64,000 bases of DNA from Falsarthrobacter nasiphocae (GCF_031456275.1 NZ_JAVDUI010000001.1:806001-870000); one strand, 5' to 3'. Counted from the first letter of the stretch, positions 24,956-33,381 are shown. Numbers and translations are program-made. The notes: generated by a model from the sequence alone, not told the origin.

Positions 24956-27196
24956 CTAGGCGGGCGTGGCGAGGGCGAGCGGGAGAACCGCCTCCGCCCC
25001 GGCACGCCGCAACTCGCGAGCGGCCACGGTCATGGTCCACCGGGAGTCCACGAGGTCGTCGATCAGCAGGACGGGCCCCCGGTGCTCAGCGAGACCCGCG
25101 GCCCACCCCTCAGGCACCGCGAACTGCCCCCACACGTCCGCGAGGCGGTAGGCGCTGTTGCCACCCGGCTGACTGGAGGGGCCGCCGTGCGGGGTCTCGA
25201 GAGCGCCCAGGAACGGAAGGCGCCCCGCCTCAGAGATGGCGCGAGTGAAGCTCTCCACGAGCACGGGACGCCGCCGAGACGGGACGTACGCCACGGCCAC
25301 GGGGCGCTCGGTCCAGCCCCAGTCCGCGAGGACCCTGATTCCCGCCTGCACGAGGCCGGCTGGGGCCTCCTGGTCCGGGGCGTCCGGGGCGAGGAGGGCT
25401 CGCAGAGACTGGCCGGTGCCCAGGTCTGTGAATCGGGCAATGGCGCGGCCCTCAAGCGCGCGCTCCGCGGGCGGAATGTTGCCCTTGACCGGCACCCCGA
25501 GGCGGTCCATGCCCTGGGGCCACTGAGCTCTCGGGGCGATGGGGACACCGACGCGGGCGGTGGCGCCGCCCGCGAGGGCCTTCGCCTCCTCACTGATGGT
25601 GGTGGAGTACCAGGGGCCCGCGCAGTTGTCGCACTTCCCGCAGGACTGACCCGTCGGGTCGTCGAGCTGGTTGGTCAGGTAGAGCATCCGGCACTGACTG
25701 GTCTGTTCGAACTCCAGCATGGCGTTCTGCTCGGTCACACGCTCCTCCGCGATGCGCGCATAGCGCTCCCGGTCAAACTCCCAGGGCCGACCCGTGGCCC
25801 GCCACCCGCCGCTGATGCGCTCGACGGCGCCGTCCACGGCGAGCACCTTGAGGAGGAGCTCCAGGGGCGAGCGGCGGAGGTTGACGCGTGCCTCGAGCGC
25901 CGGCGGCGAGAGGACCCCGCCCTCCGCAAGCGCAGTCAAGACGGCTGTGGCCCGGGCCTCGTCCGGCATGGACGCCGTGGCGAAGTACCGCCAGATTTCG
26001 CGGTCCTCCGCCCCCGGCAGGAGGAGCACGTCTGCGTGGTCCGTTCCGCGCCCGGCGCGGCCGACCTGCTGGTAGTAGGCCACCGGCGAGCTGGGGGCTC
26101 CCACGTGGACCACGAACCCGAGGTCTCGCTTGTCGAAGCCCATCCCGAGGGCGCTCGTGGCGACAAGGCACTTGACCTCGTTGGCCTTGAGGGCGCGTTC
26201 CGCGGCTTCCCGCTCCTCCGGGTCCGTCCCGCCTGTGTAGGTCAGCGCGGAGTGGCCGGCGCGCTTGAGCAGCTCCGTGATGTCCTGGGCGGCGGACACC
26301 GTGAGCGTGTAGATGATGCCCGAGCCGGGGAGGTCCCCCAGGTGGTCCACGAGCCACGCCAGGCGCGCCTCGGGGGACGCGAGCCTCAGGACGCCCAGCC
26401 GGAGCGACGCCCGAGCGAGCGGCCCACGCAGCGTGAAGACCTCGCCGCCCGTTCCGTCCACGAGGCTGTCCACGCCGAGCTGCTCCTCGATGTCTGCGAC
26501 GACGCGCGAGTTGGCCGTGGCGGTCGTCGCGAGCACGGGCACGCCCGCAGGCATCCGCGCGATGACGTCCCGGATACGGCGGTAGTCAGGCCGGAAGTCA
26601 TGACCCCAGTCAGAGATGCAGTGGGCCTCGTCAATGACAAGCAGGCCCGTGGTGGCCATGAGCTGAGGCAGGATCTCGTCCCGGAACCCGGGGTTGTTGA
26701 GGCGCTCGGGTGAGACCAGGAGGACGTCGATCTCCCCGGCGCGCAGACGCCCCATGATCTCTCCCCACTGGGTGGAGTTGGCGGAGTTGATGGCCTCAGC
26801 CGCCACCCCTGCCCGCCGCGCCGCCTCAATCTGGTCCCGCATGAGCGCGAGCAGGGGCGAAATGATGATGGACGGGCCCGCGCCAGCCCGGCGCAGCAGC
26901 TTGGACGCCACGAAGTAGACGGCGGACTTGCCCCAGCCGGTGCGCTGGACGACGAGGGCGCGCCGCTTCTCCACCACGAGCGCCCGGATGGCCTCCCACT
27001 GCCCCTCGTGGAAATCCGCCTCCGGGGCGCGCGTCAGTTCCCGCAGGACGCCCAAGGCCTCCTGCCGGGCCGGGTCCTGGCCTCCGCCATCCCGGTCCTG
27101 GCCTCCAGCACCCTGGCGCTGCCCCTCAGCGTTCTGCCCCTGCCCGTCCAAGCCCTGGCCCTGCCCGTCAAAACTGCGCTCATCGACTGTGCTCAT
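24956..27196 (-). CDS. recQ: RecQ-family ATP-dependent DNA helicase with C-terminal phosphoribosyltransferase-like domain
   Basis: The protein has 746 residues. Residues 10-42 are a Gln/Gly repeat (GQGQ, DGQGQ, AGGQ). The helicase core follows: TGWGKS (86-91), DEAHCISDWGHDFRPDY, TATAN and a motif VI QQVGRAGRG. A zinc site with cysteines in SQCRMLY and CGKCDNC marks the RecQ-Ct region. The last 40 residues contain a PRPP-loop-type motif, VLLIDDLVDSRWT, as in type I phosphoribosyltransferases. Such fusions occur in other actinobacterial RecQ-like proteins as far as I recall. ATG 27196 is preferred; an extra 14 residues are possible. Confidence 0.9.
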   Translation of the reverse strand: MSTVDERSFDGQGQGLDGQGQNAEGQRQGAGGQDRDGGGQDPARQEALGVLRELTRAPEADFHEGQWEAIRALVVEKRRALVVQRTGWGKSAVYFVASKLLRRAGAGPSIIISPLLALMRDQIEAARRAGVAAEAINSANSTQWGEIMGRLRAGEIDVLLVSPERLNNPGFRDEILPQLMATTGLLVIDEAHCISDWGHDFRPDYRRIRDVIARMPAGVPVLATTATANSRVVADIEEQLGVDSLVDGTGGEVFTLRGPLARASLRLGVLRLASPEARLAWLVDHLGDLPGSGIIYTLTVSAAQDITELLKRAGHSALTYTGGTDPEEREAAERALKANEVKCLVATSALGMGFDKRDLGFVVHVGAPSSPVAYYQQVGRAGRGTDHADVLLLPGAEDREIWRYFATASMPDEARATAVLTALAEGGVLSPPALEARVNLRRSPLELLLKVLAVDGAVERISGGWRATGRPWEFDRERYARIAEERVTEQNAMLEFEQTSQCRMLYLTNQLDDPTGQSCGKCDNCAGPWYSTTISEEAKALAGGATARVGVPIAPRAQWPQGMDRLGVPVKGNIPPAERALEGRAIARFTDLGTGQSLRALLAPDAPDQEAPAGLVQAGIRVLADWGWTERPVAVAYVPSRRRPVLVESFTRAISEAGRLPFLGALETPHGGPSSQPGGNSAYRLADVWGQFAVPEGWAAGLAEHRGPVLLIDDLVDSRWTMTVAARELRRAGAEAVLPLALATPA

Positions 27197-27295
27197 GCCT
27201 CGAGTATGGCAAGAGGGGTGGACACGTTGAGCCCACACCGTCTCGGCCTCCTTCGCACCCCCGCGCGGGAACCCCTGGGCGGCTAAGCTGGAACG

Positions 27296-28705
27296 GTGAC
27301 TATCGATCTCTCATCCTCATTCAAGGCCTATGACGTCCGAGGCATCGTCGGCGACACCATCACGGCCGAGACGGTCGAGGCCGTCGGCGCCGCGTTCGTC
27401 GACGTCGCGGAACTCGCCGGCAAGACCGTGCTCATCGGCGGTGACATGCGCCCTTCCTCCCCCGAGTTCGCCAAGGCGTTCGGGAAGGGTGCCCGCGCCC
27501 GCGGTGCCAACGTGGTCTACCTCGGCCTCATTTCCACTGACGAGCTGTACTACGCCTGCGGCGTCGAGAACGCCGCCGGCGTCACGTTCACGGCGAGCCA
27601 CAACCCCGCCGAGTACAACGGCATGAAGATGTCGCTCGCCGGCGCGGTGCCGATCTCCTCGGAGACCGGTCTCTTCGACGTCCGGGACCTCGCCCAGCGC
27701 TACCTTGCGGACGGCATCCCGGCCGGAGACACGCAGGGCACCGAGCAGGAGGAGGACATCCTCAAGGGGTACGCCGAGTTCCTCCGCAGCCTCGTGGACC
27801 TCTCCGGCAGCCGCCCCCTCAAGGTCGTCGTGGACGCGGGCAACGGCATGGCCGGCTTGACCACGCCAGCCGTCCTCGGGGACACGATCCTCCCGGCTCT
27901 GCCCCTGACGATCGAGCCGCTCTACTTCGAGCTCGACGGCACGTTCCCGAACCACCCCGCCAACCCGCTGGAGTCCGAGAACCTCCGGGACCTTCAGAAG
28001 GCTGTCGTCGAGCACGGTGCGGACATCGGCATTGCGTTCGACGGCGACGCGGACCGCTGCTTCGTCATCGACGAGAAGGGCGAGCCGGTCTCCCCCTCGG
28101 CCGTCACCGCCATGGTCGCGCGCCGTGAGATCGCCCGCGCCAAGGCCGCCGGCGAGGAGACCCCCGTGGTCATCCACAACCTCATCACCTCGCGCGCCGT
28201 GCCTGAGCTCATCGAGCACGACGGCGGCCGCGCCGTCCGCACCCGCGTGGGGCACTCGTTCATCAAGGCCCAGATGGCCGCGGAGAACGCGGTGTTCGGC
28301 GGCGAGCACTCGGCGCACTACTACTTCCGCGACTTCTACAACGCGGACACGGGCATGCTCGCGGCAATGCACGTCCTCGCGGCTCTCGGCGAGCAGGACG
28401 GCCCGCTGTCCGAGCTCGGCGCTGAGTACGAGCCCTACTTCTCCTCCGGTGAGATCAACTCGAAGGTCGAGGACAAGGCCGGGGCCGTGGCCCGCGTCAA
28501 GGCCGAGCTCACGCCGGAGTACAACGGCGTGGCCGTGACCATGGACGAGCTCGACGGCACGACCTTCACGGCCGCCGACGGCTCCTGGTGGGTCAACCTC
28601 CGCCCCTCCAACACCGAGCCGTTCCTCCGGTTCAACGGGGAAGGCGTGGACGAGGCAACGTTTGCCCCAGTCCGGGACCGCGTCCTCGAGATCGTCCGGG
28701 CTTAG
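27296..28705 (+). CDS. manB: Phosphomannomutase / phosphoglucomutase
   Basis: This alpha-D-phosphohexomutase has 469 residues. The phosphoserine loop is FTASHNPAEYNGMK with Ser101, the magnesium loop is AFDGDADRCFV (about residue 250), the sugar loop GEHSAHYYF and the phosphate-binding loop RPSNTEPFLR near the C-terminus. It makes mannose-1-phosphate (and possibly glucose-1-phosphate) for GDP-mannose and envelope glycans, which would also feed the GT87-type enzyme at 16 kb. The start is GTG 27296. A hairpin terminator follows. Divergent from recQ. Confidence 0.93.
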   Translation: MTIDLSSSFKAYDVRGIVGDTITAETVEAVGAAFVDVAELAGKTVLIGGDMRPSSPEFAKAFGKGARARGANVVYLGLISTDELYYACGVENAAGVTFTASHNPAEYNGMKMSLAGAVPISSETGLFDVRDLAQRYLADGIPAGDTQGTEQEEDILKGYAEFLRSLVDLSGSRPLKVVVDAGNGMAGLTTPAVLGDTILPALPLTIEPLYFELDGTFPNHPANPLESENLRDLQKAVVEHGADIGIAFDGDADRCFVIDEKGEPVSPSAVTAMVARREIARAKAAGEETPVVIHNLITSRAVPELIEHDGGRAVRTRVGHSFIKAQMAAENAVFGGEHSAHYYFRDFYNADTGMLAAMHVLAALGEQDGPLSELGAEYEPYFSSGEINSKVEDKAGAVARVKAELTPEYNGVAVTMDELDGTTFTAADGSWWVNLRPSNTEPFLRFNGEGVDEATFAPVRDRVLEIVRA

Positions 28706-28713
28706 GCCCCAGC

Positions 28714-28746
28714 CCCGGGTGCCCGTTCCCTCCGCACCCGGGTTTT
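28714..28746 (+). terminator. Terminator of phosphomannomutase gene
   Basis: Perfect 9-bp stem CCCGGGTGC (28714-28722) with GCACCCGGG (28734-28742), 11-base loop, followed by TTTT. Confidence 0.9.
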
Positions 28747-28753
28747 GATCTGC

Positions 28754-28786
28754 ACGACGGCGTCCCGCTCACCGGGGCGCCGTCGT
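28754..28786 (+). terminator. Second hairpin upstream of nsrR
   Basis: Stem ACGACGGCG (28754-28762) with CGCCGTCGT (28778-28786), with an inner CCCG/CGGG. It follows the first terminator by 8 bases and lies 44 bases before nsrR; it could be a backup terminator or an element in the nsrR leader. Confidence 0.5.
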
Positions 28787-28829
28787 CATCTTCCCAACCC
28801 CGCCCGCCTCACGGTTGCAAAGGAGCACG

Positions 28830-29342
28830 ATGAGACTCAACGTCTTCTCGGACTTGTGCCTGCGCATCGTGCTGGCGCTGGGCGAGCACGAGCCGCAGAC
28901 CGGGCGGCAGCTCGCGGAGCGGGTCGGGCTGCCGTACAACCACGTGAGCAAGGCCGTCATCCGTCTGCGGGAGCTGGGCCTGCTCGACGTGCAGCGCGGG
29001 CGCAACGGCGGCGCATCCCTCTCGCCGGCGGGCCGGACCACGACCGTGGGCCGCCTTCTGCGCGATCTCGACGAGCGGCCCAACGTGGCGGCGTGCTGCG
29101 AGCCGGGCCGACCGGCGTGCCCGCTCCTCGGCCGATGCGGTCTCCAGCACGTGCTCAACCGGGCGCGGGAGGAGTTCTACCGCGCGCTGGACGACGTCGT
29201 CATCACCTCCCTCTCCCCCGCCTCCAAGACCCTCATCCCCATCCCCCCGATCCCTCCCGCGGCCGAACCGGCCCAGGCCGAGCCCACCCAGGCCGAGCCG
29301 TCTGCCGCCGGGGATCTCGACCAGCAGCAGTCAAGGATGTAG
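28830..29342 (+). CDS. nsrR: Rrf2-family nitric-oxide-sensing repressor NsrR
   Basis: This iron-sulfur transcription repressor has 170 residues. The N-terminal winged helix has the Rrf2/NsrR pattern LNVFSDLCLRIVL and VGLPYNHVSKAVIRL, with the wing GRNGGASL. The cluster-binding cysteines are Cys89/90, Cys97 and Cys103 with spacing like NsrR. NO destroys the cluster and relieves repression. The C-terminal 45 residues (Pro/Glu/Ala-rich, AEP-TQAEP repeats) are an unusual disordered extension. ATG 28830 follows AAGGAG. The flavohemoglobin gene 1.3 kb downstream, with inverted repeats over its promoter, is the likely target. Confidence 0.9.
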   Translation: MRLNVFSDLCLRIVLALGEHEPQTGRQLAERVGLPYNHVSKAVIRLRELGLLDVQRGRNGGASLSPAGRTTTVGRLLRDLDERPNVAACCEPGRPACPLLGRCGLQHVLNRAREEFYRALDDVVITSLSPASKTLIPIPPIPPAAEPAQAEPTQAEPSAAGDLDQQQSRM

Positions 29343-29354
29343 AAGGGCACCGTC

Positions 29355-30449
29355 ATGACGTCACCGGAGCGCGCAACACCCACCGGCGCACTGACTTTGC
29401 GGTCCTCCGGGCCGCCCAAGGAGCCCTCGCGCTCTGCGGAGGGACACTCGCGCTCCGCGGAGGGAAGCGTGAAGCGGCCGCCGCTCGCACGGGGGCACCA
29501 CAGTCGCCGCACGGCGCTCGCCGCTTTCGGCACCCTCCCCCTGCTGGTGGCGGGCTGTGCGGAGGGGAGCGACGACGACCCGCGCGGCCCCCAGCCGAAT
29601 CCTTCAGGCAGCCCAGCCGACGGCCGCACCTCCGCCGGGCCCGGGGCAGGTCCAAGCCCCTCCGGAGGCCCGTCCGCGAACGGCGAGGGCACCTCGGGCG
29701 CCCCCGATCCAGCCTCTCCCGAGGGCGCCTGGGGTGCCGAGGCCCGCCGGAAGGCCCTCGCGGCGGCCGGAAGCACCGCCGGCAGGCACTGGAGCACGGA
29801 GCCGCCCGGCAGTCTGGCCCGCTTCACCCCCGCAACGGGCCGTGAGCGTGCCCTGACCTTCGACGCGTGCGGCGGGGACGTCCTCGGGGTGGACCACAAA
29901 CTCATCGCGATGCTGCGGCGCGAGGGGGTCAAGGCCACCCTGTTCCTCAACGAGCGGTGGATCGGGCGGCACGAGGGCCTCGTCCGCGAGCTCGCCGAGG
30001 ACCCCTTGTTCGAGCTGGCCGTCCACGGGACCCGCCACGTCCCGCTGTCCACGAGCGCCCGCGCGGCCTACGGGATCACGGGGACGGCCTCTGCTGCCGA
30101 GGCCTGGGACGAGATCACGGGCGCCGCCCGCGTCCTCGCGGGCTTCGGCGTTCGCCCGCGCTTCATGCGGCCCGGGACGGCGTTCGCGGACGAAGTGTGC
30201 TCTCGCCTGGCTCTGGCCGCGCGCCTGCCGCTCGCGTCCTTCTCCGTCAATGCCGACGCCGGGGCCACGTTCACCCCGGCCCAGGTCGCCGAGACGGTCG
30301 TCATGGCGCCTGCGGGCAGCGTGCTCATTGCGCACATGAACCGGCCCGGGGGCGGGACTGCGGGGGGCTTCACCGCGGCGATCCCCGCCCTGAAGGCGTC
30401 AGGCGCCCGCTTCGTCACGATGAGCGAGGCGTTTCCGGAGCACGCGTAG
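29355..30449 (+). CDS. Polysaccharide deacetylase (NodB-like) lipoprotein
   Basis: The protein has 364 residues. Twin Arg51-Arg52 before a hydrophobic stretch and a lipobox LLVAGC (Cys68) indicate export by Tat and lipidation. A Ser/Pro/Gly linker (70-130) precedes the NodB domain with TFDACGGD (general-base Asp), a metal His in AVHGTRH and RFMRPGTAF. CE4 enzymes remove N-acetyl groups from peptidoglycan or similar polymers. The cytoplasmic N-terminus contains a near-perfect duplicated SRSAEG unit. The gene starts 12 bases after nsrR and precedes hmp, so it may be co-transcribed with nsrR; its role in NO defence is not known. Confidence 0.85.
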   Translation: MTSPERATPTGALTLRSSGPPKEPSRSAEGHSRSAEGSVKRPPLARGHHSRRTALAAFGTLPLLVAGCAEGSDDDPRGPQPNPSGSPADGRTSAGPGAGPSPSGGPSANGEGTSGAPDPASPEGAWGAEARRKALAAAGSTAGRHWSTEPPGSLARFTPATGRERALTFDACGGDVLGVDHKLIAMLRREGVKATLFLNERWIGRHEGLVRELAEDPLFELAVHGTRHVPLSTSARAAYGITGTASAAEAWDEITGAARVLAGFGVRPRFMRPGTAFADEVCSRLALAARLPLASFSVNADAGATFTPAQVAETVVMAPAGSVLIAHMNRPGGGTAGGFTAAIPALKASGARFVTMSEAFPEHA

Positions 30450-30582
30450 GCTCGCAGCCGGCGGCTGGGCGTCGTCGTCCTCTCCCAGAGCCTCCCGACG
30501 AGGAGGCGAAGGGGCCTGCCCTCCCGGAACCAGAAGGGAGCCAGGCGCTCCGCAGCGCCTCCCGCGGGCCCACTGAAACACG

Positions 30583-30601
30583 TTTCTACACGCCGTAGAA
30601 A
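30583..30601 (+). promoter_or_regulatory. Inverted repeat over hmp -35, candidate operator
   Basis: TTTCTAC (30583-30589) and GTAGAAA (30595-30601) are perfect 7-bp arms around 5 bases. They cover a TCTACA -35 (30585-30590), which pairs with TACAAT (30608-30613) at 17-bp spacing. Binding here would block the polymerase. Confidence 0.6.
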
Positions 30602-30607
30602 TGAGAC

Positions 30608-30613
30608 TACAAT
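30608..30613 (+). promoter_or_regulatory. hmp promoter -10
   Basis: TACAAT (five of six consensus bases) with TCTACA 17 bases upstream; the hmp ATG is 37 bases further on, after GAAAGGAG. Confidence 0.65.
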
Positions 30614-30618
30614 GAATC

Positions 30619-30635
30619 TTGCATCCAACATGCAA
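30619..30635 (+). promoter_or_regulatory. NsrR-like inverted repeat at hmp transcription start
   Basis: TTGCAT (30619-30624) and ATGCAA (30630-30635) are inverted around 5 bases, just downstream of the -10. The TGCAT half-sites recall the ATGCAT halves of known NsrR operators. With nsrR encoded upstream, this is the best operator candidate. Confidence 0.6.
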
Positions 30636-30649
30636 CGAAAGGAGTTCCC

Positions 30650-31840
30650 ATGCTCTCGGCCACCAGCCGCCCCGTCATCGAGGCCACACTGCCCGTCATC
30701 GCAGCCCACATCGAGGACATCACCCCCGTGTTCTACGGAAAGATGTTCGCCGCACGCCCCGATCTCCTTGAGGGCACGTTCTCCCGGGCCAACCAGAAGA
30801 ACGGCACGCAGCCGCAGGCCCTGGCCGGGAGCATCGCGCGCTTCGCGACCTGGCTGCTCGAGAACCCGGACACCATGCCGGAAGAGCTCCTCGCGCGGAT
30901 CGCCCACAAGCACACCTCCCTCAACGTCCGGGCGGACGAGTACCCCACGGTGCATGAGCACCTCTTCGCCGCGATCGTCGAGGTCCTCGGCGACGCCGTG
31001 ACGCCCGAGGTCGCCGCGGCGTGGGACGAGGTGTACTGGCTCATGGCCGACGCCCTCATCAAGATGGAGAAGGGGCTCTACGAGGGCCTCTCCGCGGACG
31101 TCGGCTACACCCCATGGCGCATCGCCGAGATCACCGAGGAGACCGAGAGCGTCAAGACATTCCGCCTCGAGCCCGCCGACGACTCCGTGGCCACCCCCGG
31201 CCGCCCCGGCCAGTACGTCTCGGTGCGCCTCACCACGGAGGACGGCCTCCTCCAGGCCCGCCAGTTCTCGCTCTCGTGCAGCCCGGAGTCCACGGAGAAG
31301 CGCGTCATCACCGTGAAGCGGGATCAGGACGGGGAGATCTCCCCCGTCATGCACTCGCGCCTCGCGGTGGGAGACGTCATCGAGGTCTCCCCGCCCTTCG
31401 GCCTCAACGCCCTCCCCAGCGACGACGGCCGGCCGCTCGCCTTCATCACCGCGGGCATCGGCATCACGGTGACCTCCGCCGCGCTGTGCTCCCTCAAGCG
31501 GGCCGAGGACTCCCGCTCCATCCTCGCCGTCCACGCGGACAAGTCCTTCAGCACGGTGGCGCGGCTCGAGCCCGTGAAGCAGGCCATCGAGGCCCTGCCC
31601 AACGCGCGCGCGGAGTGGTTCCTGCGCGAGGAGACCGGCGCGGACCACAGGACGGACAAGGTCAACCTCGCCGAGCTCGGCGTGACGCCCGAGACCCACG
31701 TCTTCCTCTGTGGCCCGATGGCCTTCATGCAGGCCATGCGCGAACAGGCACTGGAGATCGGCGTGGCCCCGCAGGACATCCACTACGACGCGTTCGGCCC
31801 CGACATCTGGATGCCCGCCCCGGGCAACCCCGTTCAGTAG
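30650..31840 (+). CDS. hmp: Flavohemoglobin (nitric oxide dioxygenase)
   Basis: The protein detoxifies NO to nitrate using O2 and NAD(P)H. The 396-residue protein has three domains. The globin (1-140) contains distal Tyr29 in PVFYGKMF and proximal His88 in AHKHTSLNV. The FAD domain (about 150-250) has RPGQYVSV and ARQFSLS. The NAD domain has TAGIGITV and CGPMAFM. Length matches bacterial Hmp. It is preceded by its own promoter with two inverted repeats, and nsrR lies upstream; together they form a typical NO-stress module. A strong hairpin terminator follows at 31971. Confidence 0.96.
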   Translation: MLSATSRPVIEATLPVIAAHIEDITPVFYGKMFAARPDLLEGTFSRANQKNGTQPQALAGSIARFATWLLENPDTMPEELLARIAHKHTSLNVRADEYPTVHEHLFAAIVEVLGDAVTPEVAAAWDEVYWLMADALIKMEKGLYEGLSADVGYTPWRIAEITEETESVKTFRLEPADDSVATPGRPGQYVSVRLTTEDGLLQARQFSLSCSPESTEKRVITVKRDQDGEISPVMHSRLAVGDVIEVSPPFGLNALPSDDGRPLAFITAGIGITVTSAALCSLKRAEDSRSILAVHADKSFSTVARLEPVKQAIEALPNARAEWFLREETGADHRTDKVNLAELGVTPETHVFLCGPMAFMQAMREQALEIGVAPQDIHYDAFGPDIWMPAPGNPVQ

Positions 31841-31970
31841 CCCGCACCCTGAGCCCTACCGCGCCCGGTGAGGCCCGTGGACCGCTGCGGGCCCGCAGGG
31901 TCATTCGGGGGCTGCCGACAGGGTTCCCGCGAGACGACTGGCGGGGCCCCGCAGGGCGAATGACGCGACT

Positions 31971-32000
31971 CAGGCCCGGCACCGTGTGGTGCCGGGCCTG
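31971..32000. terminator. Hairpin terminator after hmp
   Basis: Perfect 13-bp stem (31971-31983 with 31988-32000), 4-base loop. The arm CTCAGGCCCGGCAC is the same as in the two repeat elements at 33382 and 34637, so this hairpin sequence occurs three times within 2.7 kb. Confidence 0.75.
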
Positions 32001-32072
32001 AGTTCCACCCTCGGACCGGGGACGGCGCGGGGGCGCCGCCTGAGGGAGTGCGACGCGTGTTGCGCACCCCTC

Positions 32073-32103
32073 GTCAGGGGCGCCCTTGGCAAGAGCCCCT
32101 GAC
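32073..32103 (-). terminator. Terminator of the 32-kb Tat protein gene
   Basis: Perfect 9-bp stem GTCAGGGGC (32073-32081) with GCCCCTGAC (32095-32103), 13-base loop, located 15 bases beyond the stop of the minus-strand gene. Confidence 0.65.
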
Positions 32104-32117
32104 GTGGACCCCAAGAA

Positions 32118-32786
32118 TCAGACGATGCTGCCCGGGACGCCCTGCGAGGTAACAAGGTACTTCACATCCGCGCCTCGCTGGCCCGCCCGAACCTTGGCAG
32201 TGTAGACACAGCCACCCTCGGGGATGGTCGCGACGTTCCTGCCGCTCAGGTTGCGGAACGAGAGAACGTAGGTGAGCTCAAAGGTCACCGGCTTGTTCCG
32301 ATACACGAACCCGACCACGGCGTTGGAGAACGGCGAGTTGTAGCCGAACTTGTAGTCCCTGAAGTTGGCGGCGAGGGTGGGGGACGCCGTCGAGCTGACC
32401 GCGAAGGGCTGGTCACCCGAGCTGGTCGTAATCCGGCCCGTGTAGGTCCGGCCCTGCTCCGTCGTGATGGAAATGGCCCTGGGAGTGATGAGCCAGTACG
32501 CCGTGTGGGGGCTGTACGTCACGCACCGCTGACGGTACGTGCCCAGGGTCCAGTTGAGCTGGAGCGAGCCGTCCGGAACCCGAGTGGCAGTCCACGACGG
32601 GGCCGAGCCCGGCGCGGCCACCAGGCACGGCAGCGCGGGGCATGTAACCTCGGGCCGGGGCTTCGAGTCTGGTACAGGCTTCGACGCGGCCGAAGCAGGC
32701 GCCGCCGAAGCGACAGCGATAGCCGGCAGGGCCCAGGATGCGCCCAGGGCGACCGATCGGCGGGAGATGGGGGTTTGTGAGGTCAT
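32118..32786 (-). CDS. Tat-exported secreted protein, function unknown
   Basis: The protein has 222 residues. The signal peptide ISRRSVALGASWALPAIAVA has Arg9-Arg10 and ends with an ASA-A site near residue 34. The mature protein is Ser/Thr/Tyr/Val-rich, predicted mostly beta, with four cysteines (TCPALPC near the start, RCVTY, GGCVYT) that may pair outside the cell. No anchor or enzyme motif is visible. ATG 32786 follows AAGGAGTC, a good ribosome site; the reading frame begins 18 bases earlier. Signal and composition resemble the secreted protein at 24.1 kb. It opens the accessory island. Confidence 0.75.
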   Translation of the reverse strand: MTSQTPISRRSVALGASWALPAIAVASAAPASAASKPVPDSKPRPEVTCPALPCLVAAPGSAPSWTATRVPDGSLQLNWTLGTYRQRCVTYSPHTAYWLITPRAISITTEQGRTYTGRITTSSGDQPFAVSSTASPTLAANFRDYKFGYNSPFSNAVVGFVYRNKPVTFELTYVLSFRNLSGRNVATIPEGGCVYTAKVRAGQRGADVKYLVTSQGVPGSIV

Positions 32787-32888
32787 CGAGACTCCTTCTG
32801 GCACAGAGGCAGGGATGGCCGAGTTGGCCCGAGCCCGAGTCGCCAGCGCGGGGGCACCAGCTGCCCGAAGGCTCCTTAAGTGTTTACC

Positions 32889-32905
32889 ATAGGTTGGCTA
32901 CCTAT
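32889..32905. promoter_or_regulatory. Inverted repeat upstream of Tat protein gene
   Basis: ATAGGT (32889-32894) and ACCTAT (32900-32905) flank 5 bases in a locally A+T-rich stretch about 100 bases upstream of the 32786 start. It may be an operator for this gene or for the divergent small membrane-protein gene. Confidence 0.35.
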
Positions 32906-33047
32906 CTCAATAGTCCCCACCCTCACCCCCCTGGCGCGCCTCCAAAGACGCACCCGACCCACCTCCTCGAGAAGTTACCCACGACAACCCCGAGAGGGAG
33001 CACTATCGTCGTTGACATCTCGGTCGATTTGATAATGGGGGTGGAGC

Positions 33048-33368
33048 ATGAGCCTGATCCACGGATTCCTTCGCTACCTCGGCCTATCCCGAGACCCCTC
33101 CACCCAGGAGGCCACACCCACGCAGGCCCGTCCCACACGGCGGACAAAACTGCTCGCTGTCGTCGTTGGGCTAGGCGTCTTCGTCGTACTCTCGCTCGTA
33201 CCCCGCCAGGTGGACGCGCTTTCTGCCCTCGTCCCGTTGATCATGGCCATTCTCACCGCCAAGATCGCGCTGGGCACTACTCCTAACCCCCGGCCTTCGG
33301 GCAGCAGAACCTCGGAGCCCCCGTCTCCGCCCACGCCACGTCACTCCCCCACAAACCGCCCCTCATAG
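33048..33368 (+). CDS. Small two-helix membrane protein, island paralog 1
   Basis: This 106-residue protein starts with an amphipathic segment (LIHGFLRYLGLSRDP), then a basic linker (RPTRRTKLL), two hydrophobic helices (about 35-52 and 58-76) and a Pro/Ser-rich tail. ATG 33048 is preceded by a GGGGGTGGAG ribosome site. It is clearly homologous to the product at 33652-33954: FLRYLGLSRDP corresponds to VLRWLGLTRDP, and the helices align. Unlike the second copy it is followed directly by the 95-bp repeat with no secreted-protein gene. No known family is recognised; a membrane immunity or export helper role is only a hypothesis. Confidence 0.6.
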   Translation: MSLIHGFLRYLGLSRDPSTQEATPTQARPTRRTKLLAVVVGLGVFVVLSLVPRQVDALSALVPLIMAILTAKIALGTTPNPRPSGSRTSEPPSPPTPRHSPTNRPS

Positions 33369-33381
33369 GCACGCGGGGACA

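Noticed and set aside
33012-33036. TTGACA and GATAAT as promoter of paralog 1
   Set aside because: The spacer is only 13 bases, too short for a normal sigma-70 promoter.
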